From positions 1 through 12,621 of the forward strand of contig JAFAQW010000064.1 in NCBI GenBank assembly GCA_019245995.1: a stretch of 12,621 nt of DNA. Direction: 5' to 3'. This DNA is from Vulcanimicrobiota bacterium. GTDB taxonomy: Bacteria > Vulcanimicrobiota > Vulcanimicrobiia > Vulcanimicrobiales > Vulcanimicrobiaceae. Position numbers and translations under genes: made by a program. Positions 1 to 9,217 of the stretch are shown one piece after another. Numbering within the stretch: position 1 is the first letter of the stretch; each line of letters opens with the position of its first letter. The notes below the pieces were generated by a model. That model searched no databases and was not told the DNA's origin. It worked only from the letters and a program-made list of their open reading frames with translations.

Positions 1-312
1 GGGTGGAGACCTGCATCAGGTAGACCAGCAGACCGACCGTGGCAAGCCACACGAAATTGAGAAAGATCGCGAGCTTCGCTGGGACGAAAGCGCGAACGAA
101 GAGGCGGTGATGCGAGTACCAGAGCGAGGAGACGACCGCAAACGTCCACACGTAGGCCGACAGCCATAACGGCCGATGCCATAACTCTTCGACGCGCGCG
201 GGGATCGAAAGATTCAGCGTCAGTTCGGCCAGCGAAAATGCGATGACGATGTCGGAGAAACTCTCCAAGCGCCGAACGAGATGTTCGGCGCTTTCATCGC
301 CGTGATGCAACA

Positions 313-313
<1 letters not shown>
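1..313 (-). CDS. TMEM175-family (DUF1211) membrane protein, N-terminal part
   Basis: Partial gene, cut by the window edge; 104 codons are visible with no stop. The N-terminus holds the family signature R-x3-F-S-D (R15, F19, S20, D21) at the start of the first membrane helix (about 19-38). A second helix lies at about 49-66, ending in the typical W-x2-H-H-R-x-F pattern (W65, H68, H69), and a third at about 81-100. The TMEM175 family contains potassium-permeable tetrameric channels with no classical selectivity filter; bacterial members are poorly characterised. The ATG start shares one base with the aconitase stop (TGATG), so translation is probably coupled; no Shine-Dalgarno sequence is visible before it. 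It is the last visible gene of the minus-strand operon. Family membership is fairly sure; ion selectivity is unknown. Confidence 0.78.
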
Positions 314-2998
<2,685 letters not shown>

Positions 2999-3018
<20 letters not shown>

Positions 3019-4189
3019 GAGCGACTCGTACTTTGGGGTCGCCGTCGGCGTAGCCTTCGATTTTCAGCGACGCTTCGCCGCGACAGAGATCCCAAAGGGG
3101 CTGCGCGACCAAGGCGAGACGCCATGGCTGCAGGCCCAGAACGCGCTCGAACTCCCCACGTTCTTGGGGAATCTCGCGAGACAAGCGCTCGAGCGCGGCG
3201 CGACGTACGAGCAGACTCGGCGGAAGATCCGCTTGTCGCGCGATTTCTGCGATCGCGGCGTTCAAAACGTTCACCACCGGCTCGCGGGCGGGCGTTGCGG
3301 GACGCGCCGGCCGTTGAGGCAGTTCGTCCTCAGCAAGAGCTTGCGCGCGCGCGACCGCATCGAGAATCGCCTGGCCGAACTGCCGCTTGACGTTGCCGTC
3401 CAGGCGTCGCAACTGCGAGAGATCCTCCAATCGCGTCGGCTTGATCACGGCGAGTCCTCCAACGACGTCATCGGGCAAGACGTAGCGCACTGGAAGATCG
3501 CGTCGCCGCGCGATGCCGTCGCGCATGCGCACGAGCTCGTTGAGAATTCCGAGCTCGCGCCGATTCATGCGCGTCGCGCCCGGAATGCGCAGGTACGCGC
3601 GGCGCTCGTCGAGCCGGTAGTGCTCGATGTCGCCGAGCTCTTCACACTCCTCGTAGGCCCACTCGTACCGGCCTTGCTCCACGAGCCGCGGGCAGAGGGC
3701 GTCGTAGAGCGGCAAGAGATGAACCACGTCATCCACCAGGTACTCGATTTGGCGCCCGGAAAAGGGCCGCGCCGACCAATCGCTGACAGTTTGTGACTTC
3801 GCCAACCGCACGCCGCACACGCTGCGCACCAAGTCGCCGAGCGAGACCTGCATGCCGTAGCCGAGGAACGCCGCCATGATCTGCGTATCGAAAACCCGCG
3901 ACGGCACGATCCCGAAGCGATCGGCGAAGATCTTGAGGTCGGCGGAGAGCGCGTGACCGATCACCGTGGTGTGCATCAACGCCGCCGCCAGCGGCTGCAA
4001 GTCGGAAAGCGTTACGGCATCTACGACCGCCACGCCGTCGTCGAACGCGATCTGGACGACCATCAATCGCGGCGCATAGGTGCGTTCGGCGTGAAATTCG
4101 GTGTCAAGCCCTACGCGTGCCGCGTCCTGCACGCGCGCGCACAGCCGCTGGAATGCCACCGGCTCGTCGACGATGGGAGCGTTGGTCAC
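2999..4189 (-). CDS. rnd: Ribonuclease D (DEDDy 3'-5' exoribonuclease with HRDC domain)
   Basis: 396-residue protein with the RNase D layout. An N-terminal DEDD exonuclease domain spans about 5-170 and a first HRDC domain about 205-280; a second weaker HRDC-like helical region spans about 300-370. The metal-binding residues are visible: D29 and E31 (LDTEF), D84 (LSADLKIF), and Y150-x3-D154 (the DEDDy signature). RNase D trims 3' ends of tRNA precursors and other small RNAs in the cytoplasm. The reading frame stays open far upstream (to 4774), but that part only shadows the VTT gene. The GTG at 4189 gives a family-length protein and makes a GTGA overlap with the VTT stop, which settles the start. 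The 3' end overlaps aconitase by 20 bases. Confidence 0.93.
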
Positions 4190-4839
4190 GACGACGGCGG
4201 GGCGGTTGGGGTATTGCGGCGGAAATGGAAATGCGGGCACCGGTGGTGCCGGCAGTAGTGCCGTGCATAGTTGCCCGCGCGCCACTCGTAGCCGTGCACG
4301 GCGACGGTCACGCGATCGCCGAAGATCGTCAGGAGTGCACAGACTGGAATCGCGATGGCGCACATGGTCCACACGTGCACCCAAACCGGCACGCGAAAGC
4401 TCGCGGCCGTCGCCGTGGCGACCGTGCCTCCGAAACCTGGAATGACGCGGACGGCCAGCAAAAAAGCCGGCGAGGCGACGGGAAAGCGCCGTACCCACGC
4501 AGGGAGCCGGTCCAGATACTCGTGCAGGTCGAACAACCGCGACGCATGCCGATTGATCCAATAGCCGAGCAATGCCGCCAGCACCAAGCCGACGGCATCC
4601 ACGGCCGTCCCCGTGACCGGCCCGAAGATGGCGCCGTTCATGATGGCGAGTGCGTCCGTGACCGAGAACGGCGCCGATGCGACGAGCGCGAAGATCGCGA
4701 CCGCCATCGGATAGGCGAGGAAACCGATCGTCCGGATTTCGTGTTCGACCCGGGGCTGGTGCCGAATCACCCAAAAGGCAAGGAGAAACGACGCTGCCAT
4801 CAGCGCGAGAGCCGCCGCCTTGCGAAGGGAAAGAGTCAT
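4186..4839 (-). CDS. TVP38/TMEM64 (VTT/SNARE-associated, DedA-like) membrane protein
   Basis: 217 residues. An N-terminal membrane helix (about 7-25) is followed by the VTT domain (about 45-178). Family hallmarks are NGAIFGPVTGT at 68-78 followed by a small-residue helix, and the R131-x2-P134-G motif (AVRVIPGFGG) before the last helices. VTT/DedA proteins are inner-membrane proteins linked to lipid scrambling or transport and envelope homeostasis; the substrate here is unknown. The cytosolic C-terminus (about 189-217) is unusually rich in His, Cys and Arg (C196, C201 and five His between 194 and 205). It is the first gene of the minus-strand operon and overlaps RNase D by four bases. Its ATG is three bases from the divergent VKOR-like ATG. 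An internal start at M14 is possible but would shorten the first helix. Confidence 0.85.
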   Translation of the reverse strand: MTLSLRKAAALALMAASFLLAFWVIRHQPRVEHEIRTIGFLAYPMAVAIFALVASAPFSVTDALAIMNGAIFGPVTGTAVDAVGLVLAALLGYWINRHASRLFDLHEYLDRLPAWVRRFPVASPAFLLAVRVIPGFGGTVATATAASFRVPVWVHVWTMCAIAIPVCALLTIFGDRVTVAVHGYEWRAGNYARHYCRHHRCPHFHFRRNTPTAPPSS

Positions 4840-4842
4840 CGC

Positions 4843-5232
4843 ATGATAGCGCGGACGCTCGCGACCCTGCTCTGTGGAGTCGGCGTCTACGTCTCCGCTT
4901 TTATGTTCGACAAGAGCCGTCGGGCGGCGCGAGGCGAAGTCCCCGGACCCAGCGTCGTCAAGACCCGGCGTGCGCATCTTTTGGGAGTTCCAAACTCCCT
5001 GCTGGGCCTCATTTACTATCCGGCGATCGCCATCGCCGTCTGGCTGCTTGCGCAGCGCTGGGAGCTGCTGGTCGTCCTCGCGATCGCGCTCGGAGCCGCG
5101 ATAACGTCCGCGGTTCTCGCCTATTCGCTGCTCTTTATCACGCGCCGTCAGTGTCCGTACTGCTGGACGGCCCACAGCGTGAACTGGGCGCTCCTCGTCC
5201 TCTGCGGCTGGCTCTTTTTGCAGGCATCTTGA
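4843..5232 (+). CDS. VKOR-like (vitamin K epoxide reductase family) membrane protein
   Basis: 129 residues with four predicted membrane helices (about 3-20, 52-70, 74-99, 113-127), as in the VKOR core. The redox motif C104-P-Y-C107 sits at the start of the last helix, and GVPNSLLGLIYY at 48-59 is a strong match to the conserved segment after the periplasmic loop. VKOR homologues in bacteria reoxidise DsbA-like thiol oxidases using quinone. The loop between helices 1 and 2 (about 21-47) has no cysteine at all. Canonical enzymes have a Cys pair there and a Ser/Thr before the GxPN segment; here the equivalent stretch reads PSVVKTRRAHLL. It may work with a partner, use C11 or C121, or have lost shuttle activity. 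The same frame is open back to 4117, but that region is antisense to the VTT gene, so the ATG after it is preferred. Confidence 0.82.
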   Translation: MIARTLATLLCGVGVYVSAFMFDKSRRAARGEVPGPSVVKTRRAHLLGVPNSLLGLIYYPAIAIAVWLLAQRWELLVVLAIALGAAITSAVLAYSLLFITRRQCPYCWTAHSVNWALLVLCGWLFLQAS

Positions 5233-5258
5233 AGTCCGGTCCTAGTATTTGGTATCAT
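5229..5258 (+). promoter_or_regulatory. Candidate sigma70-type promoter for the intergenic RNA
   Basis: TTGAAG at 5229-5234 (four of six to TTGACA, overlapping the VKOR-like stop) is followed after 18 bases by TATCAT at 5253-5258 (five of six to TATAAT). This would start transcription near 5265 on the plus strand. There is no plus-strand protein gene within 600 bases downstream, so it would drive the structured intergenic region. This is a sequence match only. Confidence 0.35.
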
Positions 5259-5264
5259 CGCCCT

Positions 5265-5390
5265 CTCTGGTCAGGACGGCACGAACGTCGCCGAACCGCC
5301 GGAAGAGAGGGCCGGACGCGTAGCGGTAGTTCTACGGTTCGGTGAACGGCAGTATAGAAAAGGGGCGGAACGAGTGTTCCGCCCCTCTGC
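5265..5390 (+). ncRNA. Candidate structured small RNA between VKOR-like gene and rpiB
   Basis: The 157-base gap between the convergent VKOR-like and rpiB genes has no convincing ORF but is rich in complementarity. Stem A pairs 5260-5268 (GCCCTCTCT) with 5304-5312, nine perfect pairs. Stem B pairs 5291-5298 (CCGAACCG) with 5335-5342 (CGGTTCGG), eight perfect pairs; one arm is in the loop of stem A and the other outside it, a pseudoknot layout. A small hairpin GTAG-TT-CTAC lies near 5327-5335 and an 11-pair hairpin ends the region at 5361-5386. CCGGAC at 5312-5317 can instead pair with GTCCGG at 5234-5239. A transcript from the promoter just upstream would be about 125 nt, or the fold may belong to the VKOR mRNA 3' end. 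No known RNA family is recognised. The predicted start at 5265 would truncate stem A unless initiation is a few bases earlier. Confidence 0.3.
5352..5386 (-). terminator. Intrinsic terminator of rpiB
   Basis: A perfect 11-pair GC-rich inverted repeat (arms 5361-5371 and 5376-5386, loop of four) begins three bases after the rpiB stop. On the minus strand it is followed by TTTTCTATA, a classical Rho-independent layout. On the plus strand the hairpin is followed by CTGCTATTTGGCTTTT, a much weaker U-tract, so termination of plus-strand transcripts here is possible but less efficient. Confidence 0.85.
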
Positions 5391-5824
5391 TATTTGGCTT
5401 TTATCGCGTCGATCATCGCCTTGTACGCCGGGTCGTCCGTGGGGTGGCTCGAGAACCAGGATTCCAGCATCTCTTCCGCCACGGTGGACGTGGTGGCGCG
5501 CAGGCTCAAGCACAGGACGTTCGCGTCGTTCCACTGGCGCGCGCCCGCTGCGGTGGCGGCGTCGTTGCAGAGCGCCGCGCGCACTCCGGGCACTTTGTTG
5601 GCCGCGATGCTGACGCCCGTCCCGGTCCAGCAGCACAGCACGCCCGAGTCCGCGCGCCCGCGCGCGACAGTCTCCGCAACCTGCGTCGCGACCTCGGGCC
5701 AGGCGTCGTCTTTCTCCGTTAGCAAGGCGCCGAAGCGTTCGACGTGATGGCCGCGCTCGCGCAGCCAGCGGTCGATGCGCTCCGCCAGTTCGGCCGGCAT
5801 GTCGCTCCCAATCGCGATGCGCAT
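5390..5824 (-). CDS. rpiB: RpiB/LacA/LacB-family sugar-phosphate isomerase
   Basis: 144 residues, a normal RpiB length. The Rossmann-like core starts MRIAIGSD and contains the family loop C65-W-T-G-T-G followed by SIAANKVPGVRAALC at 72-86. The family isomerises aldose and ketose phosphates, classically ribose 5-phosphate to ribulose 5-phosphate. Catalytic C65 and T67 align with the E. coli enzyme. The His after the first Asp is M9, the ring-opening His is W98 (ARQWNDAN), and the two phosphate-binding Arg of the C-terminal segment are absent. The CWTGTG form looks like a recognisable subfamily, so the substrate may not be ribose 5-phosphate. The reading frame is open upstream to 6256, but the ATG at 5824 matches the family N-terminus. 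It is a single gene with a strong terminator, divergent from the Nudix gene with 42 bases between starts. Confidence 0.87.
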   Translation of the reverse strand: MRIAIGSDMPAELAERIDRWLRERGHHVERFGALLTEKDDAWPEVATQVAETVARGRADSGVLCCWTGTGVSIAANKVPGVRAALCNDAATAAGARQWNDANVLCLSLRATTSTVAEEMLESWFSSHPTDDPAYKAMIDAIKAK

Positions 5825-5851
5825 CGCTAAAGGTTTTCGCTTTCGCCCGGC

Positions 5852-5856
5852 GGGAG
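5852..5856 (+). promoter_or_regulatory. Shine-Dalgarno site of the Nudix gene
   Basis: GGGAG, ten bases before the GTG at 5867. It is one of the few clear ribosome-binding sites in the window and supports the GTG start of the Nudix hydrolase. Confidence 0.55.
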
Positions 5857-5866
5857 ACTGCTCTCC

Positions 5867-6667
5867 GTGAGCTCCGTCCGTTTGGCGGCGACGGTCATTC
5901 TCGCGCGCCCCCCATTCGAGGTGTACCTCACCCGCCGCAGCACTCGCAGTGCGTTTGCGCCGAATGCCTTCGTGTTCCCCGGAGGAACGATCGAGGCTCA
6001 AGACGTGGCGCCCGCGGCGCAGGCCCGCGCGGCCGGCCTCGATCACGCCCGTTTGGCGGACGAGTTCCGCGCGAGCGTCTCGCCCGAGCTCATCTCCACC
6101 GAGCCGCCGATCGACATGGACGCGGCACGGGCGCTGCTGGTGGCGGCCGTTCGGGAGCTCTTCGAAGAGGCGGGTGTGCTGTTGGCCTGTACGAGCTCCG
6201 GCAAACCCATCGAGCCGGGTGGCGCGGACTGGCACGAGATCGCGCAAGCGCGGCAACAGGTGCGGCGCGGCGTCGTTTCATTCGCCGGATTTCTAACTGG
6301 GCGCGGTTGGTATGCCGATGCGCGCGCGCTGCGGCTCTTCTCGCACTGGATCACGCCGCCCAGCGAGCCGCGGCGTTACAACACGCATTTCTTCTTCGCG
6401 GCGGCACCGCCCGATCAGGCGGCGTTGGCCGACGCTTTCGAAACGCACGACGGCGTGTGGATCGCGCCACGCGACGCCCTCGAGCGTTTCGCGCGGGACG
6501 ACATGCATTTGGTGTATCCCACCGTCAAGCACCTCGAGCGGCTCGCGGCGTTCGACTCGGTGGAATCTGCGTTGCGCTTCGCGCGAGCCAAACCGGTCGT
6601 AACGGTGATGCCGCACGACGCGGGCGACGACTTCCAGATACCGCCCTCGCTGGAAACGGCGTGGTAA
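5867..6667 (+). CDS. NUDT19-like Nudix hydrolase
   Basis: 266 residues. The Nudix box is split: FPGGTIE at 37-43 supplies the glycine part, and R96-E97-L-F-E100-E101-A-G103 supplies the catalytic REUXEEXGU part, with a roughly 50-residue insertion between. That split, plus the HWITPPSEPRRYNTHFF segment at 160-176, is typical of the NUDT19 (RP2) branch, whose studied members are CoA or acyl-CoA diphosphatases. Metal-binding E97, E100 and E101 are intact. Substrate remains an inference. The GTG start is backed by GGGAG ten bases upstream. Its stop overlaps the start of the next gene by seven bases, making a coupled Nudix and metallo-beta-lactamase-fold pair. Confidence 0.85.
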   Translation: MSSVRLAATVILARPPFEVYLTRRSTRSAFAPNAFVFPGGTIEAQDVAPAAQARAAGLDHARLADEFRASVSPELISTEPPIDMDAARALLVAAVRELFEEAGVLLACTSSGKPIEPGGADWHEIAQARQQVRRGVVSFAGFLTGRGWYADARALRLFSHWITPPSEPRRYNTHFFFAAAPPDQAALADAFETHDGVWIAPRDALERFARDDMHLVYPTVKHLERLAAFDSVESALRFARAKPVVTVMPHDAGDDFQIPPSLETAW

Positions 6668-7590
6668 CGCTCGTTCGCGCCCCCAACGCCTCCGCGATGA
6701 CCCTGAGCGGCACGAACTCGTACGTGCTCGACTGCGGTCGCGGCACGGCGCTGGTGATCGACCCGGGGCCCGCGATTGCATCGCATCTGGCCGCTATCGT
6801 TGCCGCGGCGCAATCTCGGGATCTCGCGATCCGGGCTATCGCATTGACGCACGGTCATCCCGATCACGCGCTGGGCTCGCCGGGGTTAGCCGCTCGGACG
6901 GGAGCGCCGGTCTACGCCCATCCGGCCTGTCGCGCGCCGCACGACCGCGATCTGCCGCTCGAAGACGACTTGCTCGTCGGCGTCACGGCCCTGCGCGTCG
7001 CCGACGCGCCGGGCCACACGTTCGATCACGTGGTGCTGTACCTGCCGCGGGAACGCGCGCTCTTCACGGGCGATACAATCCTGGGCGAAGGGACCGCGGT
7101 GATCGCTCCGCCGGGCGGCGCATTGCGTCCCTACGAGAAGACGCTCCAGCGCTTGGCGCGCGATTTTGCCGATGCCGAGTCCATCTATCCCGGTCATGGC
7201 CCGCGGGTCGCCGACGCGCAGACGAAGATTGCCGAGTACGTCCAGCACCGCCGCATGCGGGAAGAACAGATCGTGCGAGCGCTGCGCGATGGACCCGCGA
7301 CGATCCCGCGAATCGTCCGCAACGTCTACGGACCCGCGCGCAGCGTCCTCTGGCCCGCAATGGCGCGTCAGGTTCTCGCGCACCTCATCGCACTGGAAGA
7401 GGAGCGGCGAGTCGCGGCGCGACCGCTCGATCGTGCGATGCAGCCCGATGAGGCGGCAATGCTCAATCCTCGCATCGAGGAGATCCTTGCCCCCGGAGAG
7501 GCCGCCGTGGCAATCGCCGAACTCGGCACGGAGATGCGTCTCGAACGACTGTATGAGTACCGCCTGCTCGAAGAACGCGACGCTTCGTGA
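6661..7590 (+). CDS. LACTB2-like metallo-beta-lactamase-fold hydrolase
   Basis: 309 residues. The N-terminus APNASAMTLSGTNSYVL (8-23) is the typical LACTB2/glyoxalase II-like opening. Metal ligands are complete: H64-x-H66-x-D68-H69 (THGHPDH), H119 (APGHT), D138 (FTGDT) and H179 (YPGHGP), giving a dinuclear zinc site. A C-terminal helical, winged-helix-like domain (about 190-255) matches the LACTB2 extension, and about 55 further residues follow. Relatives act as endoribonucleases or thioester hydrolases; the reaction here is not decided by sequence. The frame is open to 6307 inside the Nudix gene, but GTG at 6661 puts the family N-terminus at the right place and couples the gene to the Nudix stop. 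The next gene starts in a GTGA overlap. Confidence 0.88.
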   Translation: MVTLVRAPNASAMTLSGTNSYVLDCGRGTALVIDPGPAIASHLAAIVAAAQSRDLAIRAIALTHGHPDHALGSPGLAARTGAPVYAHPACRAPHDRDLPLEDDLLVGVTALRVADAPGHTFDHVVLYLPRERALFTGDTILGEGTAVIAPPGGALRPYEKTLQRLARDFADAESIYPGHGPRVADAQTKIAEYVQHRRMREEQIVRALRDGPATIPRIVRNVYGPARSVLWPAMARQVLAHLIALEEERRVAARPLDRAMQPDEAAMLNPRIEEILAPGEAAVAIAELGTEMRLERLYEYRLLEERDAS

Positions 7591-8198
7591 TCCGCCGCGC
7601 GTCGCCGTTCGCGGCTCTGCTCGTGGCGCTTTGCGCATGCGGTCAAGGCGGCGTTACGCTCCCAACGCGATCGCGGCCCGGTCCGCAGCCGTCATCGTGT
7701 TACCGCATCAAGGTCAGTCCCACGACCGTCAAGGCGACCATCACGTTCTACGGTTGGCCGGACAACTCGCCACCGGGTGACCAAATCGCGCACCCCGTGA
7801 TTCATCGTCGTGCGGAGGGCGCCGGCACCTACTGTAATCCGACCACGTTTGCAACGGAGCGCGCGAACGGCAAGCGAATTCCCTACGGCATCAAGATCTA
7901 CGTGCCGTTCCTCGAGCAGTACTTCATTCGCGAGGACCTTTGCGCGGCGTCGGGCCCGACGTCAGGCAGCGGCAGCCAGGGATGCCGCAAGCTCTGGTTC
8001 GATCTGTGGATCGGCGGCGATGCAAAGTCAAATTCGCGGGAGGTGGTCGAGTGCGAGCAACGGCTCACTCCGAACCGGCAAGTCTCGGTGATCCTGTACC
8101 CCGGCGACGGATTGCCCGTGGCGCATCCGGGACCGATCTACCGCGACGCCCCGCCACCCAACGGGAGTTGCTATGGGAAAGGCGACGTTCGGCGCTAA
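7587..8198 (+). CDS. Putative cysteine-rich lipoprotein with 3D/double-psi-barrel-like region
   Basis: 203 residues, family not recognised with certainty. The N-terminus (RR at 3-4, hydrophobic 7-15) ends in LCAC, a plausible lipobox with lipidated C18. A Pro/Ser-rich linker (24-36) follows. The mature part has six Cys (C38, C83, C119, C133, C156, C195), enough for three disulfides. The segment YFIREDLCA at 112-120 and LWFDLWIGGD at 136-145 resembles the two aspartate blocks of 3D domains (double-psi barrel, as in MltA and related wall enzymes), so an envelope polysaccharide role is possible but is inference. The GTG start forms a GTGA overlap with the MBL-fold stop, so it is the third gene of that operon. 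Its stop overlaps the convergent oxidoreductase stop. Confidence 0.72.
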   Translation: MIRRASPFAALLVALCACGQGGVTLPTRSRPGPQPSSCYRIKVSPTTVKATITFYGWPDNSPPGDQIAHPVIHRRAEGAGTYCNPTTFATERANGKRIPYGIKIYVPFLEQYFIREDLCAASGPTSGSGSQGCRKLWFDLWIGGDAKSNSREVVECEQRLTPNRQVSVILYPGDGLPVAHPGPIYRDAPPPNGSCYGKGDVRR

Positions 8199-9217
8199 GG
8201 GACGCTCTCGAGAGTGAGCACGACCTTGCCGAACTGTTCCGCCGAATCGAGTCGATGAAATGCGGCGACGCCGTCGTGCAGTGCAAAGACTCGATCGATC
8301 GCCGGACGCAGGCTGCCTCCAAACAATCGTAGCACCGAGGCGAAATCGTCCGGGCTCCCCATCGAGGTCCCCAAGATGCTCACGTGTTTCCAAAAGAGCG
8401 GAAACAGCTTGAGGGTCGCGTCGCCCACGGTTCCTCCGTACACGACGATGCGGCCGCCGGGGCGCACCGCGTCGAGCGCTTTGCGCAGCGTGTCGCCGCC
8501 GGACGAGTCAACGACGAGGTCGATCTTCTCCGAACGCAGCGCCTTGTGCCAGTCCGGCTCCGTGCGGTAGTTTAACGCGAGATCGGCGCCGAGTGCGCGG
8601 GCGCGCTCCAGTTTTTCTGCGGTGCTCGACGTCACGATCGTTCGCGCCCCCGCGGCTTTGGCGAACAGCAATACGAACGTCTGCACCCCACCGCCCACGC
8701 CGGGAACGAGCACGGTCTCGCCGTGCTGCAGGTTTCCGCGCGTGAATAGCGCGCGAAACGCCGTCAAACCGGCGAGCGGAATCGCCGCAGCTTCCTCCCA
8801 CGAGAGCATGGCGGGCTTGCGGTAGAGGTTGCTCGCCGGCACGGCGACGTACTGCGCGAACGTTCCGTCGCGCGGCATGCCGAGGATGCTCGACCGCCTC
8901 TCGTCCCAAACGTTTGGATCGGGCCCCCAATCGAGCATCGGATCGATGACGACCTCGTCGCCCGGGTTCCAGCGGCGCGCCGCCGTGGAACCACAGACGG
9001 CAACTTCGCCGGCGCCGTCCGATCCCAGCGTCACGGGTAGGGCGACCTTGGGATAGAGTCCTTGCGTGATGAAGACGTCGCGGTGATTCAGCGCGGCGGC
9101 TCGCACGCGCACGAGCACGTCCGCGTCGCCGAGCTCAGGTGCATCTATCGTATCGATTCGCAGTTGTTCGGGGCCGCCGATGGCGTGCAGGCGCAGTGCC
9201 TGCATCGCCTCACTCAT
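8195..9217 (-). CDS. MDR-superfamily zinc-less alcohol dehydrogenase / quinone oxidoreductase-like protein
   Basis: 340 residues with the medium-chain dehydrogenase/reductase fold: an N-terminal GroES-like domain (about 5-135), a Rossmann domain (about 140-285) and a C-terminal return to the catalytic domain. The nucleotide-binding motif is VPGVGGGVQTF, and ALNHRDV replaces the catalytic-zinc Cys found in true alcohol dehydrogenases. The segment DPMLDWGPDPNVWDERR lies where zinc enzymes carry the four-Cys structural lobe; all four Cys are missing. It is therefore probably an NADPH-dependent reductase of quinones or enones, substrate unknown. The ATG at 9217 overlaps the receptor stop by eight bases. 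ATG at 9205, giving MQALRLHAIGG, is an equally good start and matches the family N-terminus better. It is downstream of, and coupled to, the TonB-dependent receptor. Confidence 0.88.
   Translation of the reverse strand: MSEAMQALRLHAIGGPEQLRIDTIDAPELGDADVLVRVRAAALNHRDVFITQGLYPKVALPVTLGSDGAGEVAVCGSTAARRWNPGDEVVIDPMLDWGPDPNVWDERRSSILGMPRDGTFAQYVAVPASNLYRKPAMLSWEEAAAIPLAGLTAFRALFTRGNLQHGETVLVPGVGGGVQTFVLLFAKAAGARTIVTSSTAEKLERARALGADLALNYRTEPDWHKALRSEKIDLVVDSSGGDTLRKALDAVRPGGRIVVYGGTVGDATLKLFPLFWKHVSILGTSMGSPDDFASVLRLFGGSLRPAIDRVFALHDGVAAFHRLDSAEQFGKVVLTLESVP

Noticed and set aside
4190..4774. In-frame upstream extension of RNase D
   Set aside because: It overlaps the VTT gene in another frame; the GTGA at 4189 gives the family length.
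4117..4842. In-frame plus-strand extension upstream of the VKOR-like gene
   Set aside because: It is antisense to the VTT gene, highly charged and low in hydrophobics; the VKOR domain starts at 4843.
4843..4848. TATCAT on the minus strand as a -10 box for the VTT operon
   Set aside because: It is only three bases before the VTT ATG, so transcription would begin inside the gene; no matching -35 was identified.
5267..5293. TGGTCAGGACGG resembles part of the guanidine-III riboswitch and of SRP RNA (GGTCAGG)
   Set aside because: The ACGAGG block and pairing order of guanidine-III are missing, and the GGAA tetraloop and AGCAG partner strand of SRP RNA are not in position; there is also no gene downstream on that strand.
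5825..6256. In-frame upstream extension of rpiB
   Set aside because: It is antisense to the Nudix gene and rich in Arg/Gly; the family N-terminus starts at 5824.
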